DNA of 64,000 bases from Lachnospiraceae bacterium (GCA_022792535.1 JAAWBG010000016.1:19854-83853); one strand, 5' to 3'; numbered from the stretch's first letter, positions 1 through 9,413 are shown. Notes: a model not told the origin generated them from the letters alone. Program-made: numbers and translations.

Positions 1-1
1 G

Positions 2-367
2 ATGAGCAGCTTTGAGATTGAATGGGAGCAGAATCCAGAGAATAAAAATGAATTCGACTGTATTTTGACCAAAGGCTTTCAGACGGTTTTTGTGGAATGC
101 AAAGCAGTGAAAATGATGAAGCAGGATTATTATTACAAACTGAAAGTCTTAGCAGAGCAGTTTGGAATCAATGTCATTATCGTAATGCTGCGGGAAACCC
201 AGGAAAAGAGCTATTATGACACAGCTAAATTAAATAAAAACCAGGAAGACCGGGGCAGAGAATTGAATGTGATCACCATCCGGGAACAGGAAGAGATAGA
301 ACATATTGACGAAACCCTGCAGAAAATAGTGGAAGGAGCAAAATATGTACGAACCAAAACCAATTGA
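2..367 (+). CDS. C-terminal part of a DUF1887/Card1(Can2)-like PD-(D/E)xK nuclease, truncated by window edge
   Basis: Protein has NEFDCILTKGFQTVFVECKA, matching the N-E-x-D ... E-C-K nuclease core. The frame is open to the left edge, so the start at 2 is probably internal. Confidence 0.6.
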   Translation: MSSFEIEWEQNPENKNEFDCILTKGFQTVFVECKAVKMMKQDYYYKLKVLAEQFGINVIIVMLRETQEKSYYDTAKLNKNQEDRGRELNVITIREQEEIEHIDETLQKIVEGAKYVRTKTN

Positions 368-629
368 TACCAGTGACGTGACGCTGCCGGCAGAGTGGCT
401 TGTTTTGACTGAGCGGCTGGCAGAAAATGTACATGAGGTGTGGGCGGCAGGACGGATAGCCGAAGGCTGGACTTATGGGGAAGCGAAAGATGTGGAAAAG
501 AAAAAAACGCCTCTGCTGGTTCCCTATGCAGAACTGCCGGAAACAGAAAAGGATTATGACAGAAATACAGCGTTGGAAACCATGAAAATAGTTGTTAAGC
601 TGGGATTGGTAAATATTGAAACCATTTGA
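345..629 (+). CDS. RyR-domain protein (single ryanodine-receptor-type repeat)
   Basis: YEPKPIDTSDVTLPAEWLVLTERLAENVHEVWAAGRIAEGWTYGEAKD...LVPYAELPETEKDYDRNTALETMKIVVKLG matches the RyR repeat pattern. It overlaps the upstream CDS by 23 bp. Confidence 0.8.
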   Translation: MYEPKPIDTSDVTLPAEWLVLTERLAENVHEVWAAGRIAEGWTYGEAKDVEKKKTPLLVPYAELPETEKDYDRNTALETMKIVVKLGLVNIETI

Positions 630-815
630 CTTTGCAGAAAATAGAACTATAATGAAAGGAGACGCCAATTTACAGCTGTGATCGACAAGAGAATGAAAGG
701 GATACTGCATAAATAAAATTTGTGTGAAGAGAATGATGCATATGCACCCAGAGACATAGAATACAGGTACAGTGAAAACCATGACAGATAAAGACAGATA
801 AGGAAGGCAGAACAT

Positions 816-2669
816 ATGAAAACATTAAAAAACTTAAGTAAAAAGCAGCAGGGTCTGGTAATCGCAGGAATCATACTTTTTGTGATCTTGGCAGTTTATC
901 TGGGATTTGCAGCATTTTTCAGCAGTCATTTTTTGTTCCGCACCACAATAAACGGAGTGGAAGCATCTGGAAAGAGCGTAAAGGCTGTGGAAGATTTGAT
1001 CACAAAAGAAATTGACGGTTACCAGATTGCGATAGAACCAAGAGAAGGGGAAAAAGAAAAGCTGGAAGGGGCAGAGATTGATCTGAAGCCGGTATTTGAC
1101 GGGACGCTTCAGAAAGAATTAAAAAAGCAGAACGGATTTGCCTGGATTGCATCTTTGTTCCATAACTCTAAAATCGAAGTAAAGACAATGGTGGACTATA
1201 ATAAAAAAGAGCTGGAGCGGAAAGTGAATGACCTGGAGGTGATGGACAAATCTAAGATGCGCAAAGCGGAAGACGCCATTATTTCTGAATATAAAGAAAA
1301 AGAGGGGTATCAGATCATCCCGGAGGAAGAGGGAACTCAGATCAATGAGGAGAAGTTTTATACCGCTTTGGAGAAAGGGATTTTAAACTTACAGCCCAGT
1401 CTTGTTCTGGCAGAGGAAGGCTGTTATGTGGAACCAAAATATACGAAAGAGTCCAAAGAATTGATTCAATTGGCAGAAAATATGAATCAGTATGTGAAGT
1501 CCTCCATTACCTATGAATTTGGGGAAGAACAGGAGGTGCTGGATGGGAAGACCATCAGCCAGTGGATTTCGGCCGGTAAAGATCAGAAGGTGAAGCTTTC
1601 CCAGGAGAAAGTAGCGGAATATGTGGCTGCTTTGGCCAAAGAATACAATACAGCCGGGAGATCTAAGTCATTGGCGTCTTCTTATGGAACAATCGTTACC
1701 GTCAGCGGCGGCGACTATGGCTGGAAGATTGACCAGGAAAAAGAGACTGAGGCTTTGAAAGAACAGATTGCAAAAGGAGAAGCGGTTACAAAAGAGCCGG
1801 AATATGCCCAGAGAGCCAACAGCCGGGGCGGCAATGATTATGGGGACACTTATGTGGAGGTAAATCTCACTGCCCAGCGCCTGCATTATTATAAAAATGG
1901 TTCTCTGATCCTAGAGACAGACTTTGTGTCTGGAAATGACGCTAAGGGATGGAGCACGCCTACAGGTTCCTATGGACTTTACTATAAGGAAAGAGACAAG
2001 ACCCTGCGGGGAGAAGGGTATGCAACTCCGGTATCTTTCTGGATGCCCTTTAACGGCGGAGTGGGATTTCATGACGCCAACTGGCGCAGGGACTTTGGCG
2101 GAAACTATTATAAAAAAGGCGGCTCCCATGGATGTGTCAATATGCCCTACAGCGCGGCCCAGAAGCTGTACGACAACATTGAGGCGGGATGCGCAGTTTT
2201 AGTCTACCATCTTCCAGGAACGGAAAGTGAGAAAGGAAAAGCCCAGGATGCGGCAGAAGCAGTAGTACAGGCAATCAACGGATTGGGAGACATTACGTTA
2301 GAGCGCAGAGAGGCAGTGTGGAACGTAAGAAACCAGTACAATGGGCTGAGTGATACAGCCAAAGGTTATGTCAATAATTACAATGTGCTGGAAGCTGCAG
2401 AGGCAAGAATCAGCCAGTTAGAAGCGGAGGCAGCGGCAGATCAGCAGGCCCAGGCAGAGGCTCAGGGTGTGATTGACGCCATCAATCAATTGTCTGGCAA
2501 AGAGATTACCCTGGATATGAAAAAGACCATTGAGAAGATTCGGGCAAAATACGATCAGCTCTCAGAAGCGGCCCGCAGTAAGGTGACGAATTACAATATA
2601 CTGACAGATGCAGAGAATAGAATCAAAGAATTAGAGAAGGAAGCGGAAAAAGAGAAAGAGAAAAAATGA
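816..2669 (+). CDS. Membrane-anchored L,D-transpeptidase (YkuD) with two C-terminal repeats
   Basis: N-terminal TM segment; catalytic motif GGSHGCVNMPYSAAQKLY; two ~65 aa C-terminal repeats (INGLGDITLERREAV... / INQLSGKEITLDMKKTI...). Confidence 0.88.
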   Translation: MKTLKNLSKKQQGLVIAGIILFVILAVYLGFAAFFSSHFLFRTTINGVEASGKSVKAVEDLITKEIDGYQIAIEPREGEKEKLEGAEIDLKPVFDGTLQKELKKQNGFAWIASLFHNSKIEVKTMVDYNKKELERKVNDLEVMDKSKMRKAEDAIISEYKEKEGYQIIPEEEGTQINEEKFYTALEKGILNLQPSLVLAEEGCYVEPKYTKESKELIQLAENMNQYVKSSITYEFGEEQEVLDGKTISQWISAGKDQKVKLSQEKVAEYVAALAKEYNTAGRSKSLASSYGTIVTVSGGDYGWKIDQEKETEALKEQIAKGEAVTKEPEYAQRANSRGGNDYGDTYVEVNLTAQRLHYYKNGSLILETDFVSGNDAKGWSTPTGSYGLYYKERDKTLRGEGYATPVSFWMPFNGGVGFHDANWRRDFGGNYYKKGGSHGCVNMPYSAAQKLYDNIEAGCAVLVYHLPGTESEKGKAQDAAEAVVQAINGLGDITLERREAVWNVRNQYNGLSDTAKGYVNNYNVLEAAEARISQLEAEAAADQQAQAEAQGVIDAINQLSGKEITLDMKKTIEKIRAKYDQLSEAARSKVTNYNILTDAENRIKELEKEAEKEKEKK

Positions 2670-2697
2670 TTTTCAGACGGGTGTACGGGGTGATGTT

Positions 2698-3711
2698 ATG
2701 GAACAGCCAAAGGAACATGAGAAAAAGATAACCATTGCAGATGTAGCAGATGCATTGGGGGTATCGAAGACAACGGTTTCCAGGGCTATTTCCGGGAAGG
2801 GAAGAATCGGAAATGAGACCAAAGAAAAAGTGCTGGCCTATATTCAGGAGCACAACTACAAGCCAAACGTTATGGCAAAAGGACTGGCTCAGTTAAAGAC
2901 CTACAATATCGGAGTTATGCTGCCAGAAGACTATACCGTTGTGGACCTGCCCTTTTTTCAGACCTGCTTGATTGGAATCCAGGAGATTGCAGTCAGCATG
3001 GATTATGACGTGCTTTTGACCATGGGACGGGAAAACGACTGCACACAGTTGATGCGGATGGTGGAAAATCACAAAGTGGACGGTGTGATATTGATGCGCA
3101 CCTTTACCAAAGATGTCCATATCGAATATCTGAAATCTCAGGAAATTCCTTTTGTGACCATCGGAAGTACCAACTACCAGAATGTGATTCAGGTAGATCA
3201 TGATCACAGAAGCGCATGCCGGGAGCTGATCTCTGTACTCCTGCTAAAGGGAATGGAAAAAATCGGTCTGGTGGGAGGAATTGAGTCTCATGTGGTAACC
3301 CAGAATCGTCTGGCCGGGTATATGGAAGCCCACCAAAAGGCCTGTATCTCCATAGACAAAAATATTATATTTGTAAATACAGAAAAAGATATTCTGATTG
3401 AACAGGCAGCGGAGAAACTTTTAGAAAAGAAAGTGGACTGCATTGTGTGCCTGGATGACGCGGTGTGTATCCATGTGATGAACAAACTGCGCAGGGAGCG
3501 CATTAAAATACCAGAGCAGATGCGGGTGGCTTCTTTTTATGACAGCTCCATTCTGGAAAATAATCTTCCCTCTGTCACGTCTCTCTATTTTGATTCCAGG
3601 GAGCTTGGAACCATAGCATGTAAAACACTGTTGGAGCTTATAGAAGGAAATCCCGTAGAACCTTACACGCTGCTGGGATATGAAGTGATCTTAAAAGAGT
3701 CTACAAAATAG
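2698..3711 (+). CDS. LacI-family transcriptional regulator
   Basis: N-terminal ITIADVADALGVSKTTVSRAISGKGRI helix-turn-helix followed by a periplasmic-binding-like domain. Confidence 0.93.
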   Translation: MEQPKEHEKKITIADVADALGVSKTTVSRAISGKGRIGNETKEKVLAYIQEHNYKPNVMAKGLAQLKTYNIGVMLPEDYTVVDLPFFQTCLIGIQEIAVSMDYDVLLTMGRENDCTQLMRMVENHKVDGVILMRTFTKDVHIEYLKSQEIPFVTIGSTNYQNVIQVDHDHRSACRELISVLLLKGMEKIGLVGGIESHVVTQNRLAGYMEAHQKACISIDKNIIFVNTEKDILIEQAAEKLLEKKVDCIVCLDDAVCIHVMNKLRRERIKIPEQMRVASFYDSSILENNLPSVTSLYFDSRELGTIACKTLLELIEGNPVEPYTLLGYEVILKESTK

Positions 3712-3754
3712 GATTTGGAAGAATATTTAGTAAACTGAAGAGTAAAAAACATGA

Positions 3755-3787
3755 AAAGCATTGGTAAATTTACCAATGCTTTTTTAG
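3755..3787 (+). terminator. Rho-independent terminator after lacI-type gene
   Basis: AAAGCATTGGTAAATTTACCAATGCTTTTTTA hairpin plus U-run. Confidence 0.85.
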
Positions 3788-3829
3788 TAAAAATAAGAAA
3801 AAGGAAGAGAATGTTATTTCTACGGAGAT

Positions 3830-3841
3830 GGTAACGTTACC
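3830..3841. promoter_or_regulatory. Palindromic operator-like site GGTAACGTTACC
   Basis: Perfect 12-bp palindrome of LacI-family operator type upstream of the ABC transporter operon. Confidence 0.45.
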
Positions 3842-3891
3842 GAAGAAATAACAGAACAAAAAATAGACAGGAAATACCTGTAATTTCAGGT

Positions 3892-3909
3892 GAACAACCG
3901 ATTGCGCAA
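3892..3909. promoter_or_regulatory. Operator-like repeat GAACAACCGATTGCGCAA, copy 1
   Basis: Identical 18-mer also at 4030-4047; near-palindromic core CAACCGATTGCG. Confidence 0.55.
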
Positions 3910-3984
3910 CAGAGAAACATAGTCATAATGACGAAATTTTGTTAGTCAAAATATACAAAAATAAAAATAAAAAACTAGAAAGTG

Positions 3985-4019
3985 TTGACATTGACAACAA
4001 ATCCTAACTTTGTTAAACT
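3985..4019 (+). promoter_or_regulatory. Putative sigma-A promoter of sugar ABC operon
   Basis: TTGACA (3991-3996), 17-nt spacer, TAAACT (4014-4019). Confidence 0.6.
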
Positions 4020-4029
4020 TACAAATACA

Positions 4030-4047
4030 GAACAACCGATTGCGCAA
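4030..4047. promoter_or_regulatory. Operator-like repeat GAACAACCGATTGCGCAA, copy 2
   Basis: Identical to 3892-3909; lies just downstream of the predicted -10. Confidence 0.55.
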
Positions 4048-4150
4048 ATAAGTGCGCAAATCCTTGCCGGCCTGCTCAAAAAGAATTGAGAAAGCTGGAA
4101 ATCATTGGGATTGTTCTGAAAAATAATGTTTTTCATGGGAGGGAAACAAT

Positions 4151-5524
4151 ATGAAGAAAAAACTTTTAGGAGTATTGCTCTGCGTAGCAATGTCTGCAAC
4201 ACTGCTGGCTGGATGCGGCAATAATGGCGGCACCAATAACAAGGCAGATACTAATGCAAATGACGATGCCAACGCAGAAGATGACACTAAGGATGATGCT
4301 AAGGTGGAAGAGGGAGCATCCAGCGATGAGAATACATTGACCGTATGGTGCTGGGACCCGAAATTCAACATTTATGCAATGGAAGAAGCAGGAAAAATTT
4401 ATCAGAAAGATCATCCAGAGTTCAACATCAACGTGATTGAAACTCCATGGGATGACATCCAGAAGAAATTGACTACCGCAGCAACAGGAGGCGCACTTGA
4501 TACTTTACCAGATATTATGCTGGTACAGGATAATGCATTCCAGAAAAATGTAATCTCTTTCCCGGAAGTATTTACAGATTTAACAGACAGCGGCGTTGAC
4601 TTCAGCCAGTTTGGCGAGGCAAAGACAGCTTACTCTGTAGTTGACGGCAAGAACTATGGCGTTCCTTTTGACAATGGTACTGTTGTAGCATGCTATCGTA
4701 CAGATGTTTTGGAAGAAGCTGGATTTACCGTAGATGATTTTACAGATATCACATGGGAAGATTATCTTGAAAAAGGTAAAGTTGTTCTGGAAAAAACAGG
4801 CAAGCCATTACTTTCCTGCCAGTCTACAGAGTCTGACGTTATCATGATGATGCTTCAGTCCTGCGGCGCTTCTCTCTTTGATGATGAAGGAAACCCCAAC
4901 ATGGTTGGCAACGAACCTCTGAAGAAAGTTATGGAGACATATCAGCAGTTAGTAGAAACCGGCGTTTGCAAACTGGTAAACAGCTGGGATGAATATGTTC
5001 AGACTCTTACCACAGAGACAGTAGCAGGAACCATCAATGGATGCTGGATTATGGCTTCCATTCAGTCCGCAGAAGATCAGAGCGGAAAATGGGCTCTGAC
5101 CAATATGCCGAAATTGTCAGATGTAGAAGGCGCAACCAACTACTCTAACAACGGCGGTTCTTCTTGGGCTATCACAAGCAACTGCAAGAACATGGATCTG
5201 GCAAAAGATTTCCTGAAATCTACTTTCGCAGGAAGCGTTGAGTTATATGAGAACATTCTTCCAAGTTCAGGCGCTTTGGCTACTTACTTGCCAGCAGGTG
5301 AATCTGACGTATACGCACAGCCTTCTGAATTCTATGGCGGAGATGCTGTATTTAAAAAGATCACAGAATATGCAAGCAAATGCCCAAGCAACAATACCGG
5401 CGTATACTACTATGAAGCACGTGACGCTATCGCAACTGCAATTCAGAATGTGGTAGGCGGATCTGATATTGATACTGAACTTCAGACTGCACAGGGTACA
5501 GTAGAGCAGCTTATGGATCAGTAA
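4151..5524 (+). CDS. ABC transporter sugar-binding lipoprotein
   Basis: Lipoprotein signal LLAGCGNN; extracellular solute-binding family 1 style; followed by two permeases. Confidence 0.93.
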   Translation: MKKKLLGVLLCVAMSATLLAGCGNNGGTNNKADTNANDDANAEDDTKDDAKVEEGASSDENTLTVWCWDPKFNIYAMEEAGKIYQKDHPEFNINVIETPWDDIQKKLTTAATGGALDTLPDIMLVQDNAFQKNVISFPEVFTDLTDSGVDFSQFGEAKTAYSVVDGKNYGVPFDNGTVVACYRTDVLEEAGFTVDDFTDITWEDYLEKGKVVLEKTGKPLLSCQSTESDVIMMMLQSCGASLFDDEGNPNMVGNEPLKKVMETYQQLVETGVCKLVNSWDEYVQTLTTETVAGTINGCWIMASIQSAEDQSGKWALTNMPKLSDVEGATNYSNNGGSSWAITSNCKNMDLAKDFLKSTFAGSVELYENILPSSGALATYLPAGESDVYAQPSEFYGGDAVFKKITEYASKCPSNNTGVYYYEARDAIATAIQNVVGGSDIDTELQTAQGTVEQLMDQ

Positions 5525-5631
5525 GAATCTGGATGACATAGAGCGAGTGGGTAGATCCATTTTACAATGATGTAAGATGCAAAATGCTTATTTTTACATA
5601 TCTGTGAGAATAAACAATACAAAAACAGTCA

Positions 5632-5674
5632 GGGGGATCAGCATTTGCGGTCCCCCAACTGAGACTAAAGGGGG
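5632..5674 (+). other. Intercistronic hairpin with possible SD-sequestering alternative pairing
   Basis: GGGGGA (5632-5637) and AGGGGG at the SD (5669-5674) can compete for TCCCCC (5651-5656). Confidence 0.45.
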
Positions 5675-5681
5675 TAAATAT

Positions 5682-6587
5682 GTGAGTCAGACAAGTGAAC
5701 CCAAAAAGAAAAAAATGTCATTGAACAAGAGACAGAATCTGACTGGCTGGGCCTTTTTGACACCGGCAACTCTGATGATTGCCGTGATGAGTTTTTGGCC
5801 CATGATTCAGGCCTTTATCCTGTCATTTCAAAAAGGAAAAGGAAATAATTTAAGATTTGCAGGGATTGATAATTATGTCAGAATGTTTCAAGATAAAGTA
5901 TTTATGCAGTCCCTTGGAAATACATTTTTTTATCTGATTATTCAGGTGCCGATTATGCTGATCTTAGCATTGATTCTGGCCCAGATGCTGAACAATAAGA
6001 ACCTTCGTTGCAAGGGGTTATTCCGTACCGCGATTTTCCTGCCATGTGCAACCTCGCTGGTTTCTTATGCGATTATCTTCCGATCCCTGTTTGGTGTGGA
6101 TGGATTTATCAATTCCGTTCTGATTAAACTGGGAATTTTAAATACGGGATACAACTTCCTGGGCAATGCCGGAAGTGCAAAAGCGGTTATTATTATCGCA
6201 TTGATATGGAGATGGACCGGATACAACATGGTATTTTACCTGTCCGGATTACAGAATATAGAGTACTCTGTGTATGAGGCGGCAAAAATTGATGGAGCGA
6301 ATCCCATACAGACATTTTTCAAGATTACGGTTCCGCTGTTGAAGCCTACGATTCTTTTGACAGCCATTATGTCCACAAATGGAACACTGCAGCTGTTTGA
6401 TGAATCTTTCAACCTGACTAAGGGCGGACCTTCCAACGCTACCATCACAATGTCCCACTACATATATAATATATCCTTTAAATACGTGCCGAACTTTGGA
6501 TATGCGGCGGCCATGTCCTTCCTGATCTTTATTCTGGTGGCAATTCTGGCATTTATTCAGATGAAAGTAGGTGATAAGCGTGACTAA
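5682..6587 (+). CDS. Sugar ABC transporter permease (MalF/UgpA type)
   Basis: Multi-TM protein with EAAKIDGANPIQTFFKITVPLLKP motif. Probable GTG start at 5682 after the GGGGG SD; the ORF track start at 5577 is probably too early. Confidence 0.9.
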   Translation: MSQTSEPKKKKMSLNKRQNLTGWAFLTPATLMIAVMSFWPMIQAFILSFQKGKGNNLRFAGIDNYVRMFQDKVFMQSLGNTFFYLIIQVPIMLILALILAQMLNNKNLRCKGLFRTAIFLPCATSLVSYAIIFRSLFGVDGFINSVLIKLGILNTGYNFLGNAGSAKAVIIIALIWRWTGYNMVFYLSGLQNIEYSVYEAAKIDGANPIQTFFKITVPLLKPTILLTAIMSTNGTLQLFDESFNLTKGGPSNATITMSHYIYNISFKYVPNFGYAAAMSFLIFILVAILAFIQMKVGDKRD

Positions 6588-7392
6588 AACAAAGAGAGCC
6601 AATGCGTTAATGTATGTTGTTTTGATCATTGTATCACTGATATCAGTATTTCCGATCTATTGGATGCTGATAGCAGCTACCAATAAGAGTGTGGATGTAA
6701 CTAGAGGAAAGCTTCTGCCGGGCACTGCTTTTTTTGATAACTGGAAAGCATTATTTGCTCAGTCGCCGGTGCAGGAAGCTATGCTGAATTCCTTCAAATA
6801 TGCAATTTTACTGACGATCTGTGCTTTGGTGATCTGTTCTCTGGCAGGTTATGGATTTGAGATCTATCATGACAAAGGAAAAGATGCGGTGATGTCAGTT
6901 CTGCTTTTGGCAATGATGGTGCCTTTTGTGGCAACGATGATTCCCTTATTCCGAATGTTTTCAGACGCAGGTTTATTGAACTCTGCTTTGGGATTTATAT
7001 TGCCGACGATATCCACGCCTTTCCTGATTATGATGTTTCGGCAGAGCGCCAGAAGTTTTCCTCATGATATTATTGAGGCGGCAAGGATTGACGGTTTGAA
7101 CGAGGTACAGATTTTCTTCCGGATGTTTATTCCGACCATGCGCTCTACCTACGCGGCAGCTATGACCATTACTTTTATGAATGCGTGGAACAATTACTTG
7201 TGGCCAAAAGTAATCATGTTGGATGAATCCAGTATTACCATGCCTATGCTGGTTGCCAACCTGACGGAAGGTTATGTGACAGATTATGGGGTATTGATGT
7301 TAGCTGTTTTGCTGTGCAGTCTGCCCACAATCATTATTTTCTTCGTATTACAGAAGAGCTTTGCAGAAGGTATTACAGGTGCGGTGAAATAA
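6571..7392 (+). CDS. Sugar ABC transporter permease (MalG/UgpE type)
   Basis: EAARIDGLNEVQIFFRMFIPTMRS motif; multi-TM; overlaps the previous gene. Confidence 0.92.
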   Translation: MISVTKTKRANALMYVVLIIVSLISVFPIYWMLIAATNKSVDVTRGKLLPGTAFFDNWKALFAQSPVQEAMLNSFKYAILLTICALVICSLAGYGFEIYHDKGKDAVMSVLLLAMMVPFVATMIPLFRMFSDAGLLNSALGFILPTISTPFLIMMFRQSARSFPHDIIEAARIDGLNEVQIFFRMFIPTMRSTYAAAMTITFMNAWNNYLWPKVIMLDESSITMPMLVANLTEGYVTDYGVLMLAVLLCSLPTIIIFFVLQKSFAEGITGAVK

Positions 7393-7473
7393 TTGCAGCA
7401 GTCTGCCAGAGGCGTTTTGAGAAATAGCCTGTGCTGAATAATTACCAATGGTTCGGTACAGTTATGAAATACA

Positions 7474-7568
7474 AAAACTGCCCCAGGAAGCATTTTAGAT
7501 ACAGGAGGTTGATGTTTTCAAAGTTTGGATCAGTAACATCTTGTATCTGGTGTTTTCAGGGGCAGTTT
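7474..7568 (+). terminator. Long imperfect hairpin / terminator after ABC operon
   Basis: Nested complementarity CTGCCCC...GGGGCAG and AGATACA...TGTATCT, then TTTGTTG. Confidence 0.5.
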
Positions 7569-7572
7569 GTTG

Positions 7573-7755
7573 TCTTATAGGAAAGACCTTGTCCTGCTAA
7601 AGCGTGAAAGTATATTCCTATAAGATAAAAATAATATGCGCACTCGCACAAGAGGTAAAATATGGCTTCGCAATTGTGCTCGGCGCAGCAAACCGTCCAG
7701 GCCCCTCATGAGTGAGGGGTTAGGGGAGATGAAGTGGGCCTGCCCACTTTGTTCT
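7573..7755 (+). repeat. Dispersed structured intergenic repeat, copy 1
   Basis: TCTTATAGGAA...TTCCTATAAGA hairpin, then GCGCACTCGCACAAGAGG...CTCGGCGCAGCAAACCGTCC, CCCCTCATGAGTGAGGGG and AAGTGGGCCTGCCCACTTTGTTCT. Shared with copies at 17411, 31903, 52337 and 63821. Confidence 0.9.
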
Positions 7756-7881
7756 GGGGAAAAAGAGTTCCCTGGACTATAATAATGAGAAAAAGGCCCG
7801 TAGCCCTGATTGAAAAAAAGAAAAAAGACTGTTATAATGGCAAGGACAAAGTTTAGAAGGAGAACGTGAAGGAGGAACAGA

Positions 7882-8268
7882 ATGTTAGAAACAGGAATCA
7901 AGGGACGTCAGGAGATCACAGTGACAGAGGAGGATACCGCCAAAGTCTATAAGAGCGGAACATTAGAGGTATTGGCAACGCCCCGCATGGCAGCATTGAT
8001 GGAAGAGACTGCCTGGAAAAGCGTGGCGGAACATTTAGACATTGGAATGGGCACTGTGGGGATCAAGCTGAATCTGGAACATCAGGCTCCTACTCCGGTG
8101 GGAATGAAAGTGTGGTGCGAGACAGAGCTCACAGAAGTGGATGGACGGAAGCTGACATTTTCCATCACTGCCTTTGATGAGGCAGGGAAGATCGGAGAGG
8201 GCATTCATGAGCGTTTTATTATAGAAGAAGAGAAATTTCAGAGCAAAGCAGATAAGAAGAAGGGCTAG
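7882..8268 (+). CDS. Hotdog-fold thioesterase family protein
   Basis: TPRMAALMEETAWKSVAEHLDIGMGTVGIKLNLEHQAPTPVGMKV pattern of FlK-like hotdog proteins. Confidence 0.8.
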   Translation: MLETGIKGRQEITVTEEDTAKVYKSGTLEVLATPRMAALMEETAWKSVAEHLDIGMGTVGIKLNLEHQAPTPVGMKVWCETELTEVDGRKLTFSITAFDEAGKIGEGIHERFIIEEEKFQSKADKKKG

Positions 8269-8297
8269 AAGAGAGACTGGAAAAAGAGGCGCAAAGT

Positions 8298-8960
8298 ATG
8301 AAAGTAAAAGGTCAAATGTCGGAGTCTGCAATTGTAATCGGAATCCTGTGTATTTCCGGGGGATTTCAGGACGCCTATACTTACAATTGCAGGGACAAGG
8401 TATTTGCCAATGCCCAGACGGGCAATATGGTGCTGATGGGGCAGAACTTTGCTATGGGGAACTGGTATCAGGGAATGCGTTATCTGCTTCCTGTGTTTGC
8501 CTTTGCAGTAGGAATCTATGGGGCGGAAAAGATTCGAAGGCTCTATGGAGAATCGGAAAAAATTCATTGGAGACAGATCGTAATACTCTGTGAGGCAGCG
8601 CTGTTGTTTGCGGTGGGTTTTATGTCCCAGCAGGCGAATTTGGCGGCCAATATGCTGGTGTCTTTTGTGTGCGCCATGCAGGTTCAGAGTTTTCGAAAAT
8701 TAAATGGAAATGCTTATGCAACCACTATGTGTATTGGAAATCTGCGGGCAGCCACAGAAATGTGGTGCAGTTACCGCTCTAGCGGGGATAAAGCATTGCG
8801 GGAAAAGAGTTTACTGTACTATGGCTTTATCGGTGTTTTTATTGCAGGAGCGGCCCTGGGAGGAGTTCTGACGCTGATACTGGCGGAACGGGCGATTTGG
8901 ATTTCCAGCGGGTTGCTGCTTTTGGCGTTTTTGATGATGTTTTTTAAGGAAGCGGCATAA
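8298..8960 (+). CDS. DUF1275 (YoaK-type) membrane protein
   Basis: GGFQDAYTYNCRDKVFANAQTGNMVLMGQ and YATTMCIGNLR motifs; multiple TM segments. Confidence 0.87.
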   Translation: MKVKGQMSESAIVIGILCISGGFQDAYTYNCRDKVFANAQTGNMVLMGQNFAMGNWYQGMRYLLPVFAFAVGIYGAEKIRRLYGESEKIHWRQIVILCEAALLFAVGFMSQQANLAANMLVSFVCAMQVQSFRKLNGNAYATTMCIGNLRAATEMWCSYRSSGDKALREKSLLYYGFIGVFIAGAALGGVLTLILAERAIWISSGLLLLAFLMMFFKEAA

Positions 8961-8970
8961 GGAGTATGTT

Positions 8971-9372
8971 ATGGTTGAAAAAGATTATGTGATGCGTATC
9001 ATTCACGAGATGGTGCGGACGATCCTAAAATTGATTTTCCATAAGGAAGAGGAGACAGCAGAAGAATTGGTTTTTTTAGAGGGCGTCAATCAGAATCTTT
9101 ACCAGCGTCTGTGCACCATGGCGGAGGAAGGAAAGATCAATGAGGCGGAAAACATGCTGTATGAAAAACTGGAAGAAGATGGCTGGCAGACGGAAGGGAA
9201 TCTGGAAAAATTAAGGCTGGCTTTGGAATTTTATGATGCTCTCAATACTAAGGACAATGATTTTTTGGAGGAACATGACTATTCCAGAGAAGAGATCAGA
9301 GAAGGGATCAAAGATGTTTTGAAAAGATATGGTTATGGAGGATTGGCAGAGACCTTGCTGGAGAATCGTTGA
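8971..9372 (+). CDS. Small helical protein of unknown function (DUF6483-like)
   Basis: MVEKDYVMRIIHEMVRTILKLIFHKEE...; complete ORF with good context. Confidence 0.65.
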   Translation: MVEKDYVMRIIHEMVRTILKLIFHKEEETAEELVFLEGVNQNLYQRLCTMAEEGKINEAENMLYEKLEEDGWQTEGNLEKLRLALEFYDALNTKDNDFLEEHDYSREEIREGIKDVLKRYGYGGLAETLLENR

Positions 9373-9381
9373 AAGAGGAAT

Positions 9382-9411
9382 TTACCGGGGAAGAAATGCC
9401 CCGGTATTTTT
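9382..9411 (+). terminator. Rho-independent terminator
   Basis: TACCGGGGAAGAAATGCCCCGGTATTTTT. Confidence 0.85.
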
Positions 9412-9413
9412 GG

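Noticed and set aside
273-815. 180-aa minus-strand ORF overlapping the RyR gene
   Set aside because: Antisense to better supported + strand genes; no recognisable domain.
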